This document shows, piece by piece, positions 25,336 through 33,407 of a stretch of 33,631 nt of DNA. The DNA is from CALCMJ01 sp964475415. GTDB taxonomy: Bacteria; Bacteroidota; Bacteroidia; Chitinophagales; Saprospiraceae. Both the position numbers and the translations under genes were made by a program. Location of the stretch: NCBI GenBank assembly GCA_964475415.1, contig CAYYWZ010000047.1, positions 1 to 33,631 on the forward strand, written 5' to 3'. The notes under the pieces are model-generated. The model saw nothing but the letters and a program-made list of their open reading frames with translations. It was not told the origin of the DNA and did not search any database. Each line of letters opens with the position of its first letter. Position 1 is the first letter of the stretch.

Positions 25336-26961
25336 TTAATACTGGATCTTTATAATTCCTGTTTTACCATTTTTATTAACGGAGAAATATGCGGCTGTTT
25401 CTTCATAATTCTTCTTAATGAACGAGATATGGTCGTATTCAAAATTAGAAATCATTTCATTTATTCCATCTATGATTTTAAATTTTTCATCTTTAACTAT
25501 AAAAAGTGTTTCTCTATTTGTTAGTGATATACCTTCCGATACATATTTATATTGGATATAAATGTTATTTAAAATGTCATTTATATTCATATATACTGAC
25601 GATAATTTACCCGTTGATAACCGAATCCAATTTTTTCTATTACTATTTATCAAGAATTGTAAACTATCTTGATAAATCAATTTGCCATCAATATTTATTA
25701 AGTTACCTCTTTTATCAGAATCAATATAACTTATATAAGTTTCATAACCATGAGTATAAGTTTTTTGTGGTAGTGTTATTATTTTTTGTCCATCATATTT
25801 ATTGAAAAGTGCAATTTTATCTTCTTCAGCATATACAACAATATAATTTTCTCTGAAATGCAATTTTTTGTATACCGGATCTAGAACCAATTTATTTCTG
25901 GCATAATCGTAAACACCAAAATGATCTCCTACTTTAAATGAACACAGGTGCCATTTTTTCTCTATATTTTTACTTTTGTCGAAGTATACTTCCGAAGCTT
26001 TTATTGAGTTTAATAACTTCGATTTAATGTTGTAGAAATAAACAGAATCTTTTTCTTGAAATAAAATCCAATTTGTATCCTTTAGATTTACTTTATAATC
26101 TTCTATCTTTTTTTTGAAATATCGTTTATTTTCAGTGTCATATAAACTATACCTTCTTTGCCCATCTTTCCATTCATGATTAATTAATAATTCAGAGTTA
26201 CTTAGTAATTCAATTTTACCTTTTGATTGATAGATTGTATCTAAATTATTGTTGAAAACTATTTTGCCGCTGTTATGTGTAATTAATTTGGTATTATTGA
26301 AAGAATTGAAGCCACATTTTTCACTATTAAGTTTCTTACCATTCAAGTCATAGAAAAAACCTCTGCCTGAGTATATAACTTTATTATTAATTAATATACA
26401 ATTAGGAGTAAAATCTTTGAATAAAGTATCATTATTGGACTTGACGAAATCTACAAGGATATCATTTCCATCAAGCTTCCTGGAACAACTAGTGTTAGTT
26501 TTATTTTCAATTTCGATTATTCTTTTTAATTTTTTTGTATGCCATTTATCATACTTGTTATTATGTTCATTAGGAGGATGAAAGTAATCCAATTTTACTT
26601 TCTCTTGAATTTCATTTCCATCTTTATCGAATATTGTTTTAATATAATTCTCTTTCCATTTTAGATCATAAATATATTCGCCATCATTGGAAATTGCTAG
26701 TTCACCTACAAATGGTTTTATAATAATATTATCTGTAAAACTTTTAAGCTCATTGGATTTACGGATTATATTACTTTTTGATTTGAAAGTATTTTTACAA
26801 ACTAATATTTTAGAATTTTCATTAAAGTCTATTATTTCTTCACAATTTGAAATGTTTGTTTTTAGAATCCAATCGACTTTTTGAGATAGAACATTATTAG
26901 TAGTAAAAAAAAGAAATAAAATATATATAACCGTCACTCTATTTGCTAAAAATGCTTCCAT
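25336..26961 (-). CDS. Exported WG-repeat-like hypothetical protein, AT-rich
   Basis: The protein has 541 residues and an N-terminal signal (VTVIYILFLFFTTNNVLSQ), so it is exported. The rest is a run of beta-strand-like segments with recurring aromatic and Gly residues (FGVYDYARNKLVLDPVYKKL, GKTGIIKIQY at the C-terminus), which resembles WG-repeat/beta-propeller proteins. No catalytic motif is seen. It is clearly AT-richer than its neighbours: sampled lines are about 22-27 percent GC, against 37-47 percent in the fdhD operon. This suggests recent acquisition or a fast-evolving accessory gene. The start has no clear ribosome binding site; a slightly later start is possible. Function unknown. 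Confidence 0.65.
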   Translation of the reverse strand: MEAFLANRVTVIYILFLFFTTNNVLSQKVDWILKTNISNCEEIIDFNENSKILVCKNTFKSKSNIIRKSNELKSFTDNIIIKPFVGELAISNDGEYIYDLKWKENYIKTIFDKDGNEIQEKVKLDYFHPPNEHNNKYDKWHTKKLKRIIEIENKTNTSCSRKLDGNDILVDFVKSNNDTLFKDFTPNCILINNKVIYSGRGFFYDLNGKKLNSEKCGFNSFNNTKLITHNSGKIVFNNNLDTIYQSKGKIELLSNSELLINHEWKDGQRRYSLYDTENKRYFKKKIEDYKVNLKDTNWILFQEKDSVYFYNIKSKLLNSIKASEVYFDKSKNIEKKWHLCSFKVGDHFGVYDYARNKLVLDPVYKKLHFRENYIVVYAEEDKIALFNKYDGQKIITLPQKTYTHGYETYISYIDSDKRGNLINIDGKLIYQDSLQFLINSNRKNWIRLSTGKLSSVYMNINDILNNIYIQYKYVSEGISLTNRETLFIVKDEKFKIIDGINEMISNFEYDHISFIKKNYEETAAYFSVNKNGKTGIIKIQY

Positions 26962-27055
26962 ATTTTCCTTTAATGATTATATAATAATTTGCTAATTTAC
27001 ATACATATAATTCAAATTTCTAGTTTATGACAGATAACTCTTTACTAAAAACAAA

Positions 27056-27775
27056 ATGGACCATAAGGACTTTCCTCCTCTAGAAATCATCTATCAAGAC
27101 AAAGATTTAATAGCTATAAACAAACCTCATGGCTTACTTGTCCATCGAACTAAGATAGCTGCCGACACAAATACATTTGCCCTACAATTACTGAGAGACC
27201 AGATCGGTCAGCATGTCTACCCTGTCCACAGGCTAGATCGTAAAACTAGTGGTGTACTTCTTTTTGCACTGAATAAAGAAACACAATCTCTAGTGATGCG
27301 ACAGTTTAGAGAGCATATTGTAAGCAAGGCTTATATCGCAATAGTAAGAGGTTACGCACCAAAAAGTGGTATCATAGATTATGAACTGACAAATGATAAA
27401 AACAAAACACAATCGGCCCTGACCAAATATAAGACTATTGTCCATACAGAGATTAGGATTCCTCATGGCAAACATCCAACTTCTCGATATGCTGTTGTAA
27501 AATTATTTCCGAAAACTGGACGTATGCATCAGCTTAGAAAACATATGTCCCATATTTTTCACCCCATCATAGGTGATAGACCTCATGGATGTAATAAACA
27601 AAATAGACTATGGAAAAACAGATGGAATATGGATCGTATGATGCTACATGCTTACGAATTACAATTGACACATCCAAGCCATAATAAATTAATAAAGATA
27701 GATGCTAAGCTAAGCGATTCCTTTATGAGTTGTCTTAACATCATCAACATAGATTCCGCCATCCTTGATGTCTAA
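27056..27775 (+). CDS. truC: tRNA pseudouridine(65) synthase TruC
   Basis: It is an RluA-family pseudouridine synthase that modifies U65 in the tRNA acceptor stem. The catalytic Asp is D61 in HRLDRKTSG. INKPHGLLVHR at about 21-31, RDQIGQHVYPVHRLD, FPKTGRMHQLRKHMSHIFHP and GDRPHG are close to E. coli TruC across the whole length. At 239 residues it lacks an S4 domain, as TruC does. It ends head-to-head with the DUF481 gene, the two stops overlapping by 3 nt. Only the RluA family would be certain without the TruC-specific LVHR and DQIGQHV segments, which make the subfamily call good. Confidence 0.9.
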   Translation: MDHKDFPPLEIIYQDKDLIAINKPHGLLVHRTKIAADTNTFALQLLRDQIGQHVYPVHRLDRKTSGVLLFALNKETQSLVMRQFREHIVSKAYIAIVRGYAPKSGIIDYELTNDKNKTQSALTKYKTIVHTEIRIPHGKHPTSRYAVVKLFPKTGRMHQLRKHMSHIFHPIIGDRPHGCNKQNRLWKNRWNMDRMMLHAYELQLTHPSHNKLIKIDAKLSDSFMSCLNIINIDSAILDV

Positions 27776-28524
27776 AAATTGTATCTGATACTGTTACTCA
27801 ACTCATATGTCAGCTCAGGCGCTGAATCGAAAACTTGAGAATCATAGATTAGAGAAAAAGAATTTCTAAAGTATAGGTTCTTTATAATTTTAAAATTTAT
27901 GGTGGTCTCATTCAAAAACCTGAAGTCACTTATTTTCATTATACTCGGCTGATAATAGGTTGTAGAATTAATAAAGGTAGATTTACTAATCTTATATGCG
28001 GCAGATAGATAGGTAGAAATTCTATGCATGCCTAGCCCACCTGTAGATTCCGATTTTTCCTCATACTCATACATATAAGCAATCCCATAATAGGCTTTTG
28101 ATTTTTTATCTTTATGAATCCTCAATCTTGGTCCCGCGCCTGCTAGGGCTCTGAGCCGAACTAATATTTGCTCATTATATTGTATCTGACCAAAAGTCTC
28201 AAACCGCAATCTATTACTTATTATTCTTGTAAATCTTAAATGTTGAAAACCCTGATCTACAAAATTTTGATCTCCTGCTCTTATAAATTCAAACTTAGTT
28301 ATAGATAGAAAAACTCTTTTCTTCTGCAGTACTTCTAAGTAGAATGAACCTTTGATATTGACAATACGATCATTGTTCTGTATCAGATTAAATCCCAACT
28401 CTAGGGACTCGAACCATCCTATTGTATCTGTAAATGTTCCTCTTCTATCTTCTACATTTACAATCTGAGCTCCTAAGAAATAAGTGCTAGAAGTAAGTGA
28501 TAAGACTAATAATAATCGAATCAT
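27772..28524 (-). CDS. DUF481-family outer membrane beta-barrel protein
   Basis: The protein has 250 residues with a signal peptide ending near FLGAQ (about residue 19). The remainder alternates hydrophobic and polar residues in beta-strand fashion, with GAGPRLRIHK in the middle and RISTYLSAAYKI and TTYYQPS strands after it. The RLRALAGAGPR segment fits DUF481, a small outer membrane barrel family whose function is largely unknown. The C-terminus ends in a barrel-like strand (LSNSIRYNF) with a terminal Phe, the usual outer membrane insertion signal. The gene is convergent with truC, sharing 3 nt. Confidence 0.7.
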   Translation of the reverse strand: MIRLLLVLSLTSSTYFLGAQIVNVEDRRGTFTDTIGWFESLELGFNLIQNNDRIVNIKGSFYLEVLQKKRVFLSITKFEFIRAGDQNFVDQGFQHLRFTRIISNRLRFETFGQIQYNEQILVRLRALAGAGPRLRIHKDKKSKAYYGIAYMYEYEEKSESTGGLGMHRISTYLSAAYKISKSTFINSTTYYQPSIMKISDFRFLNETTINFKIIKNLYFRNSFSLIYDSQVFDSAPELTYELSNSIRYNF

Positions 28525-28702
28525 TTATTTTGGGGGTTATGATGTAATAAGTATCGAAATATATAAAATGTAAATATAAGAAGATAGGAATATTTTTTAT
28601 TCAAGATGAGTATATCTATCTATATAATGAGAATCTTTGCAGCACTGACTAGTCTACCTTTCTCACATATACGTTCACAATTACTGCTTTGATCTTATCA
28701 GT

Positions 28703-29479
28703 CTATCTGAAAAACAAAACTGGTCGTTCAGGTAAATCTAAAAATTCATACTCTACCTTACTTAGATATAGGCCATGTGGCTGAGCTAACATATGGAATT
28801 GAGGCTTAGCAGATCTATTAAGGTAACTATTAAAATCATTTAAAGAAATACGTCCTTCTCCTATTGCTAGTACATTGCCCATCAGCAGACGAATCATATT
28901 GTGCAAAAAACGATTGCCTTCGAATCGAAATCTCCAGAACTTACCGTTTTCAGAAACGGTAGTCCCTGCATACATGATATTACAGATACAATTAGAATTA
29001 CTATCAGGGCGCTTACAGAAATTTGTAAAATCATGCTTCCCTACAATCGATTGCATAGCTGCTAAGCATTTAGATATATTCAATCTTTTGTTATGCGCAA
29101 GATAACTTAACTGATTAGTAAACGGATCAGACTCGAAATGTACATAGTAATCATAGCGTCTCTTAAGAGCATCTTTCTGAGCATTATAATGTTTCGTAAC
29201 CTTATGAATCGAGTGCAGTGCAATATCTCTAGGCAAAGCATTATTCATCTTAAATAATAAATCAGCAGAATCGATCTGTTCATCGAATATCACGTGGAAA
29301 AAATATTGTGATGCATGAACTCCGGCGTCTGTACGTCCACAGCCATGAATGGTAATATCTTGCCTAGCTAGTTTAGAAATACAAGTTTCTATATTCTCTT
29401 GTATAGAGGAAGCATTCTTTTGCCTTTGCCAGCCACTATAGGCAGTTCCTAGATAAGATATCTCAAAAAAATATTTCAT
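28703..29479 (-). CDS. truA: tRNA pseudouridine(38-40) synthase TruA
   Basis: TruA isomerises uridines 38-40 in the tRNA anticodon stem. The catalytic Asp is D51 in GCGRTDAGVHA, and the family segments YLGTAYSGWQRQ near the start, FRFEGNRFLHNMIRLLMG and GLYLSKVEY at the end are all present. A GTG at 29488 would add three residues, but the ATG at 29479 fits the family start MKYFFEISY, giving 258 residues. It is divergent from the helicase with 66 bp between. TTAGTTTG, ending 8 nt before the start, is a Bacteroidota -7-like box, so the transcript may have almost no leader. Confidence 0.94.
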   Translation of the reverse strand: MKYFFEISYLGTAYSGWQRQKNASSIQENIETCISKLARQDITIHGCGRTDAGVHASQYFFHVIFDEQIDSADLLFKMNNALPRDIALHSIHKVTKHYNAQKDALKRRYDYYVHFESDPFTNQLSYLAHNKRLNISKCLAAMQSIVGKHDFTNFCKRPDSNSNCICNIMYAGTTVSENGKFWRFRFEGNRFLHNMIRLLMGNVLAIGEGRISLNDFNSYLNRSAKPQFHMLAQPHGLYLSKVEYEFLDLPERPVLFFR

Positions 29480-29487
29480 AATAAACA

Positions 29488-29495
29488 CAAACTAA
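29488..29495 (-). promoter_or_regulatory. Candidate -7 box of truA
   Basis: The minus strand reads TTAGTTTG, one base from TANNTTTG, and ends 8 nt before the truA ATG. If functional, transcription would begin at or within a few bases of the start codon. No TTTG at the -33 distance was found. Confidence 0.3.
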
Positions 29496-29533
29496 TAAAA
29501 TGATGCAATATCTCCTGTTTGGAGGCGAATCAT

Positions 29534-29541
29534 TACCTTTG
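29534..29541 (+). promoter_or_regulatory. Bacteroidota -7 box of the DEAD-box helicase, likely leaderless
   Basis: TACCTTTG is a perfect match to the Bacteroidota -7 consensus TANNTTTG and lies 4 nt before the helicase ATG at 29546. With the usual spacing the transcript would start at the A of the ATG or one base before, giving a leaderless mRNA. The TTTG at 29518-29521 is too near to be a regular -33 element. Confidence 0.55.
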
Positions 29542-29545
29542 CGGT

Positions 29546-30904
29546 ATGAAATCCAAAATAGAGACTACAACTTTTGAAGATTTAAATCTTAATAAAGCTT
29601 TGCTCAATGCTATAGCAGACCTAGAATATGTCTACCCAACGGAAATACAGAAAGAGACTTTCCCAGTTATCATGTCTGGAAGAGATATCATCGGTATAGC
29701 ACAGACAGGTACTGGAAAAACTTTCGCCTTCCTGTTACCTATCCTTAGACTACTTACTTACTCTAAAGACAATAAGCCTCGTGTCATGATACTTGTTCCT
29801 ACTAGAGAACTCGTGGTACAGATCGTAGGAGAAATAGAAAAACTTACAACCTATCTAACTCTTCGAGTAAAAGGGGTCTATGGTGGGACAAACATCAGAA
29901 CACAGATGAGGGACATTGCCGAAGGAATGGATATTATCGTAGGTACGCCAGGTCGTATGTTGGACCTAGCCCTAGCTAATGCCGTAAATCTGAAATCTAT
30001 AAAGAAGCTCATTATAGATGAATTCGATGAGATGATGAACCAAGGATTCAGAACTCAAATCAATAATATCTTAGACATACTACCCAACAGAAGACAGAAT
30101 CTACTTTTCTCTGCAACCTATTCTAGAGAAATGGAAAAGGTGGTAAGTACTTTCTTTAATAGTCCACAAAAAATAGAAGTTGCAAAACATGGTACTCCCC
30201 TGGAACAAATAGAGCAGTCTAAGTACCTTGCAGCTAATTTTAACACCAAGACCAACTTGCTGAAACATCTTATCCAAGATGAAGAAGAGATGAATAAGGT
30301 ATTGGTCTTTGTAGATAGTAAGAAATTTGCAGATCTCCTGTATATGCAATTCCCTGAAGGTTCAGAACATATAGGTGTGATACATTCTAACAAGTCGCAA
30401 AACTTCAGGCTAAGGATGGTGGAGCATTTTCATAATGGAACCATCAGAGTGCTTATTGCGACAGATATTATCGCAAGAGGTATAGATATTTCCGAGGTGT
30501 CTCATGTAATAAATTTTGATATTCCAGAAGCTGAAGAGAATTATATTCACAGGATAGGACGTACCGGTAGAGCGGACAAAAAGGGAATAGCTATCTCTTT
30601 TGTTTCTCCTATAGATGAAGCAAATTTTGACAATATAGAAACGCTCATCAAAATGGATGTTCCACTTGTAGAGCTACCTAAATCTGTAGAGATTTCTAAG
30701 GAACTCATCGAAGCAGAAAAACCAAGATTCTTAGGAGACAAAAATTACCTTAGAGATCATTCTCTTAAAAATAGTCAAGGTGCCTTCCATGAAAAATCAG
30801 ATAAAAACAAAAAGGTAAACCTAGGAGGATCTTACAGAGAAAAAGTTAAAGCTAAATACAAGAAGCCCATCAAACGTAGCGGTAAGAAAAGGAAGAAAAA
30901 ATGA
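29546..30904 (+). CDS. DEAD-box ATP-dependent RNA helicase
   Basis: This RecA-like RNA helicase unwinds short RNA duplexes, e.g. in ribosome assembly or mRNA decay. In order: Q motif with F10 and PTEIQ at 31-35, Walker A AQTGTGKT at 52-59, PTRELV, motif II as DEFD at 158-161 (instead of DEAD, a variant seen in this phylum), SAT of motif III, ARGIDI of motif V and HRIGRTGR of motif VI. The tail after about 400 is Lys-rich (KKPIKRSGKKRKKK) and should bind RNA. A TTG at 29519 opens the frame nine codons earlier, but the ATG at 29546, just after a perfect -7 box, is the better start. The product is 452 residues. Confidence 0.93.
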   Translation: MKSKIETTTFEDLNLNKALLNAIADLEYVYPTEIQKETFPVIMSGRDIIGIAQTGTGKTFAFLLPILRLLTYSKDNKPRVMILVPTRELVVQIVGEIEKLTTYLTLRVKGVYGGTNIRTQMRDIAEGMDIIVGTPGRMLDLALANAVNLKSIKKLIIDEFDEMMNQGFRTQINNILDILPNRRQNLLFSATYSREMEKVVSTFFNSPQKIEVAKHGTPLEQIEQSKYLAANFNTKTNLLKHLIQDEEEMNKVLVFVDSKKFADLLYMQFPEGSEHIGVIHSNKSQNFRLRMVEHFHNGTIRVLIATDIIARGIDISEVSHVINFDIPEAEENYIHRIGRTGRADKKGIAISFVSPIDEANFDNIETLIKMDVPLVELPKSVEISKELIEAEKPRFLGDKNYLRDHSLKNSQGAFHEKSDKNKKVNLGGSYREKVKAKYKKPIKRSGKKRKKK

Positions 30905-30928
30905 CGAATTTGTATGTAATGATATTTC

Positions 30929-30992
30929 GCTCCGCTGGAGCTTAGCTTACTTCTTTTTATATATTTCTATGGATATATCGCCACGCTGTGGC
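30929..30992. repeat. Two covarying GC-rich mini-hairpins, 51 bp apart
   Basis: GCTCC-GCT-GGAGC at 30929-30941 and GCCAC-GCT-GTGGC at 30980-30992 each form a perfect 5-bp stem with the same GCT loop. The flanks also match: ATATTTC before the first and ATATATC before the second, and TTAGC versus TAACC after. The stems differ at two positions on each side, and both changes are compensated (TC/GA versus CA/TG), so base pairing rather than sequence is kept. A third stem, GCTCC-CAA-GGAGC at 31115-31127, has a different loop. They resemble short palindromic elements. Confidence 0.6.
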
Positions 30993-31114
30993 TAACCGAC
31001 TTTATGATTCACAGTGTACAATTGACTTATTCATATACCTTTGAACATTGATTTAATTCCCACAAGTTAAACGGAATCAAGAATTAACGGATTGCGGTAC
31101 TGCCTTAATAATTA

Positions 31115-31127
31115 GCTCCCAAGGAGC
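31115..31127. terminator. Mini-hairpin GCTCC-CAA-GGAGC
   Basis: A perfect 5-bp GC-rich stem with a 3-nt loop, followed on the plus strand by GTTATTTTAATAGTTTTT. The T-rich but interrupted tail makes it a possible terminator for the plus strand; it also belongs with the two similar hairpins upstream. Confidence 0.3.
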
Positions 31128-31239
31128 GTTATTTTAATAGTTTTTCCAGATACATTGTTTTACAGCATCAGAGATGCGACATATTTCTACTCTGTGCAAT
31201 ATCCTTTCTTGAGAACTATAAATTACTTTGACATACTCC

Positions 31240-32121
31240 TTAAAAAGAAATCGTAGCACCAACATAAGGCAGCGCTAGAAATCCATCTTGCTCCTCACTT
31301 GTTCTCCATAATCCAGTAGTAAGAGATGTACCTGGCTTACTGAAATGAATCCTCAGAGCCATCGAAAATATTCCGTATGCTTCTCCGTCAGATAGAAAAA
31401 CATAATTCTCTGATACAAGACTTAGTCTTCTGCTTAATCTAGTCATAAATGATCCTATAATAGGGATCACATCATCCTCAAAACCATTATCAAAAGTGAA
31501 TCCATATCCTGTCCCGAGCGTAAAATTATGACTCCTACTTCCTATTGTATAATTAGCTTGAAGAATTCCTGCACTACTAAAATCATTGCTTGGAACAGTA
31601 AGAATAGTTGCTCCTATACTTAGTCCACCATAGTTATCATTAGCAAATGAAAATTTAGGAGAAATAAATAGCGTAGGAAACCTCGAATCAAATAGCAATG
31701 AACTTATCTCTCCACCCACTGTAATTGAAAAATTATCTGTTACCCCATAGGACAAAGAATTAAAAAATACGTATACATTTTCATAATAGGCCTGTCCTTT
31801 TTTAAGGCCAAAAGCGGACTGACCTATAAGATAATGGGTTGAGCCATGATAATCTATAAGGTATCCTTTTTTGTCTAGACCGGCCTTTCCGCCTACAATA
31901 TCTATTTTCTCTATTTCCTCTCTTTTTAATTCTATGACACCAAAGGCGGGAGAATTTATCCATATAGAAGTTGAATTTACTTTATCTACAACTCCTGATA
32001 TCTTACTTCCATCATTGGTCACTATTGTTATGGCATCCCCTGCTTTAGCTTCTGAAGTTTGAGCATAAGAAACTACAGTAGAAATAAATAGAAGTAGAAA
32101 AACTAAAAAACTATTTTTCAT
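31240..32121 (-). CDS. Outer membrane beta-barrel protein with N-terminal beta domain
   Basis: The protein has 293 residues with a signal peptide (FLVFLLLFISTVVSYAQ, cleavage near residue 20). Residues about 25-80 form a small beta domain (ITIVTNDGSKISGVVDKVN, SPAFGVIELKREEIEKIDI) like the SH3-like loops found before some barrels. The rest has repeated amphipathic strands (FSITVGGEISSLLF, GGLSIGATILTV, HNFTLGTGYGFTF) and a C-terminal Phe, typical of an outer membrane barrel. A function cannot be told; a porin-like or sensor role is possible. It is monocistronic and convergent with the helicase. Confidence 0.7.
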   Translation of the reverse strand: MKNSFLVFLLLFISTVVSYAQTSEAKAGDAITIVTNDGSKISGVVDKVNSTSIWINSPAFGVIELKREEIEKIDIVGGKAGLDKKGYLIDYHGSTHYLIGQSAFGLKKGQAYYENVYVFFNSLSYGVTDNFSITVGGEISSLLFDSRFPTLFISPKFSFANDNYGGLSIGATILTVPSNDFSSAGILQANYTIGSRSHNFTLGTGYGFTFDNGFEDDVIPIIGSFMTRLSRRLSLVSENYVFLSDGEAYGIFSMALRIHFSKPGTSLTTGLWRTSEEQDGFLALPYVGATISF

Positions 32122-32332
32122 TTGATCTTTGTTTTAATGGTTTGCAACTCTTGTAATGATTATAGTTTATATATTATGTGTTAAGAATATCCGAATATCT
32201 AATTATTTTTACAAGCATCCTATCCAAATAAGCCTTTTTAACACAATCTTGAGACTTATATCAAACATGCAACGTTCCAAATTTTGACAAAAAATTAGAA
32301 TCTCATCTTTTTTTGCTTACAAATAAAATAAG

Positions 32333-32734
32333 CTAACGAAATACCCAATATTTCTGTAATACATAATTAAACCCAAAAGCTACAAAAGCATCTGTAACGA
32401 TCCTAGAAATTTTGTAATCCCATAATATAACTTCAGTAAAAAAGTAAGTCCCTATCGACTTTAGGGTTATACTCCCGATTACGACACAAACAAATTTTGA
32501 CAATTGTTCCCCTACTGATCTACCCGAGGCCTCGAAAGTCCAATATCTGTTTATCGAATAATTTACTAATGCTCCTACAATTCCACCAACCACTAAAGAA
32601 TGAATATAATGGACACCGTAAAATTCCGTCAATAAAAACATGGTGAAAAGATCGACCATCCCTCCAAAGAAAGCAGAAAACTGTGCTTTAGCGAAAATCT
32701 TTACCTCACTAAGGATAAGCATATCTGTTTTCAT
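32333..32734 (-). CDS. GtrA-family small membrane protein
   Basis: The protein has 133 residues with four membrane spans at about 17-36, 44-60, 80-100 and 110-128. FGGMVDLFTMFLL at the start of span 1 and NYSINRYWTFE between spans 2 and 3 are the GtrA family signatures; FGFNYVLQKYWVF closes it. GtrA proteins help move polyprenyl-phosphate-linked sugars or assist glycosylation of envelope polymers. It overlaps the upstream CDP-alcohol phosphatidyltransferase gene by 26 nt, so the two are coupled. The pairing suggests an envelope lipid or glycan role. Confidence 0.85.
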   Translation of the reverse strand: MKTDMLILSEVKIFAKAQFSAFFGGMVDLFTMFLLTEFYGVHYIHSLVVGGIVGALVNYSINRYWTFEASGRSVGEQLSKFVCVVIGSITLKSIGTYFFTEVILWDYKISRIVTDAFVAFGFNYVLQKYWVFR

Positions 32735-33407
32735 TTTTTCTCATTTTATCTTTACGCTCGAGATCGTCTCTCTCATCACCTGCTGCTAATATGTTGATAC
32801 TATCTATAAAGTTGACTAACATCAATACTAATGAACCCACTATCGCGAAATACCATAAGGTCCCTGGTAATACAATTTCTAATATCATAAATAGAGATAT
32901 AATAATTCTTAATTCTGTAGGTCCTAAAAGCATTGCATCTATCTGATACTTGTTTGTAATCTTGTATCGTAGTAACGCTACTATCATAGAACCACCGTAG
33001 GCAATAACAAACAGGAATGCTGCAACCTTATAACTAGGGAAATATAAGTAGAAACCTAATCCTATAATACAGGTAGAAATCCAGTCTGCATTTATATCCA
33101 AGGCCCAGCCATACCACTTCCTAGGTGTATTTCTGTAATAAGCTATCCTACCATCTAGGGAATCTCCAAACCAATGTATGGCAAAACCTACTACAGATAA
33201 CAGTAGAAAATACGGATTCGATATTGCCAGATATAGACCCACTGCAACAACCAAGCTCCCCACAATACCTAGTGCGGTAAGATGATCTGGCTTAATCCAA
33301 TTGGGCATGACGGTACACAAATAACCTATGGTCATAGCTTCTGCTTCCATGAGTATATTTCTACGTACTCTATTTCCTTGCTGCGTAATACTTTTATTTT
33401 TTTCCAT
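32709..33407 (-). CDS. CDP-alcohol phosphatidyltransferase family protein
   Basis: This membrane enzyme moves a phosphatidyl or similar group from a CDP-alcohol to another alcohol. The metal-binding signature is seen as DSLDG at 82-86, then A89, G100, D104 and D108 (GWALDINAD). Compared with the usual DxxDGxxAR(x8)GxxxDxxxD, the AR is AY and there is one extra residue before the Gly; all four aspartates are intact. Several hydrophobic spans follow. At 232 residues it is typical. The acceptor is unknown: serine, glycerol phosphate and inositol are common in the family. It overlaps the GtrA gene by 26 nt. Confidence 0.85.
   Translation of the reverse strand: MEKNKSITQQGNRVRRNILMEAEAMTIGYLCTVMPNWIKPDHLTALGIVGSLVVAVGLYLAISNPYFLLLSVVGFAIHWFGDSLDGRIAYYRNTPRKWYGWALDINADWISTCIIGLGFYLYFPSYKVAAFLFVIAYGGSMIVALLRYKITNKYQIDAMLLGPTELRIIISLFMILEIVLPGTLWYFAIVGSLVLMLVNFIDSINILAAGDERDDLERKDKMRKNENRYAYP

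Larger units (their letters stand above)
30905..31239. other. Intergenic region between convergent genes, hairpin-rich
   Basis: No gene was found. It holds three mini-hairpins (30929-30941, 30980-30992, 31115-31127), described separately, and a short direct repeat, TTAAACGGAAT / TTAACGGATT, near 31065-31095. Some of these hairpins may end transcripts of the helicase (from the left) and of the outer membrane protein gene (from the right), but none has a clean T-run. Confidence 0.4.

Noticed and set aside
29480..29488. GTG start of truA adding three residues
   Set aside because: The family start is MKYFFEISY at the ATG at 29479, and the GTG lies inside the candidate promoter box.
29519..29545. 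TTG start adding nine residues to the helicase
   Set aside because: The stretch contains the perfect -7 promoter box, and the family alignment starts at the ATG at 29546.
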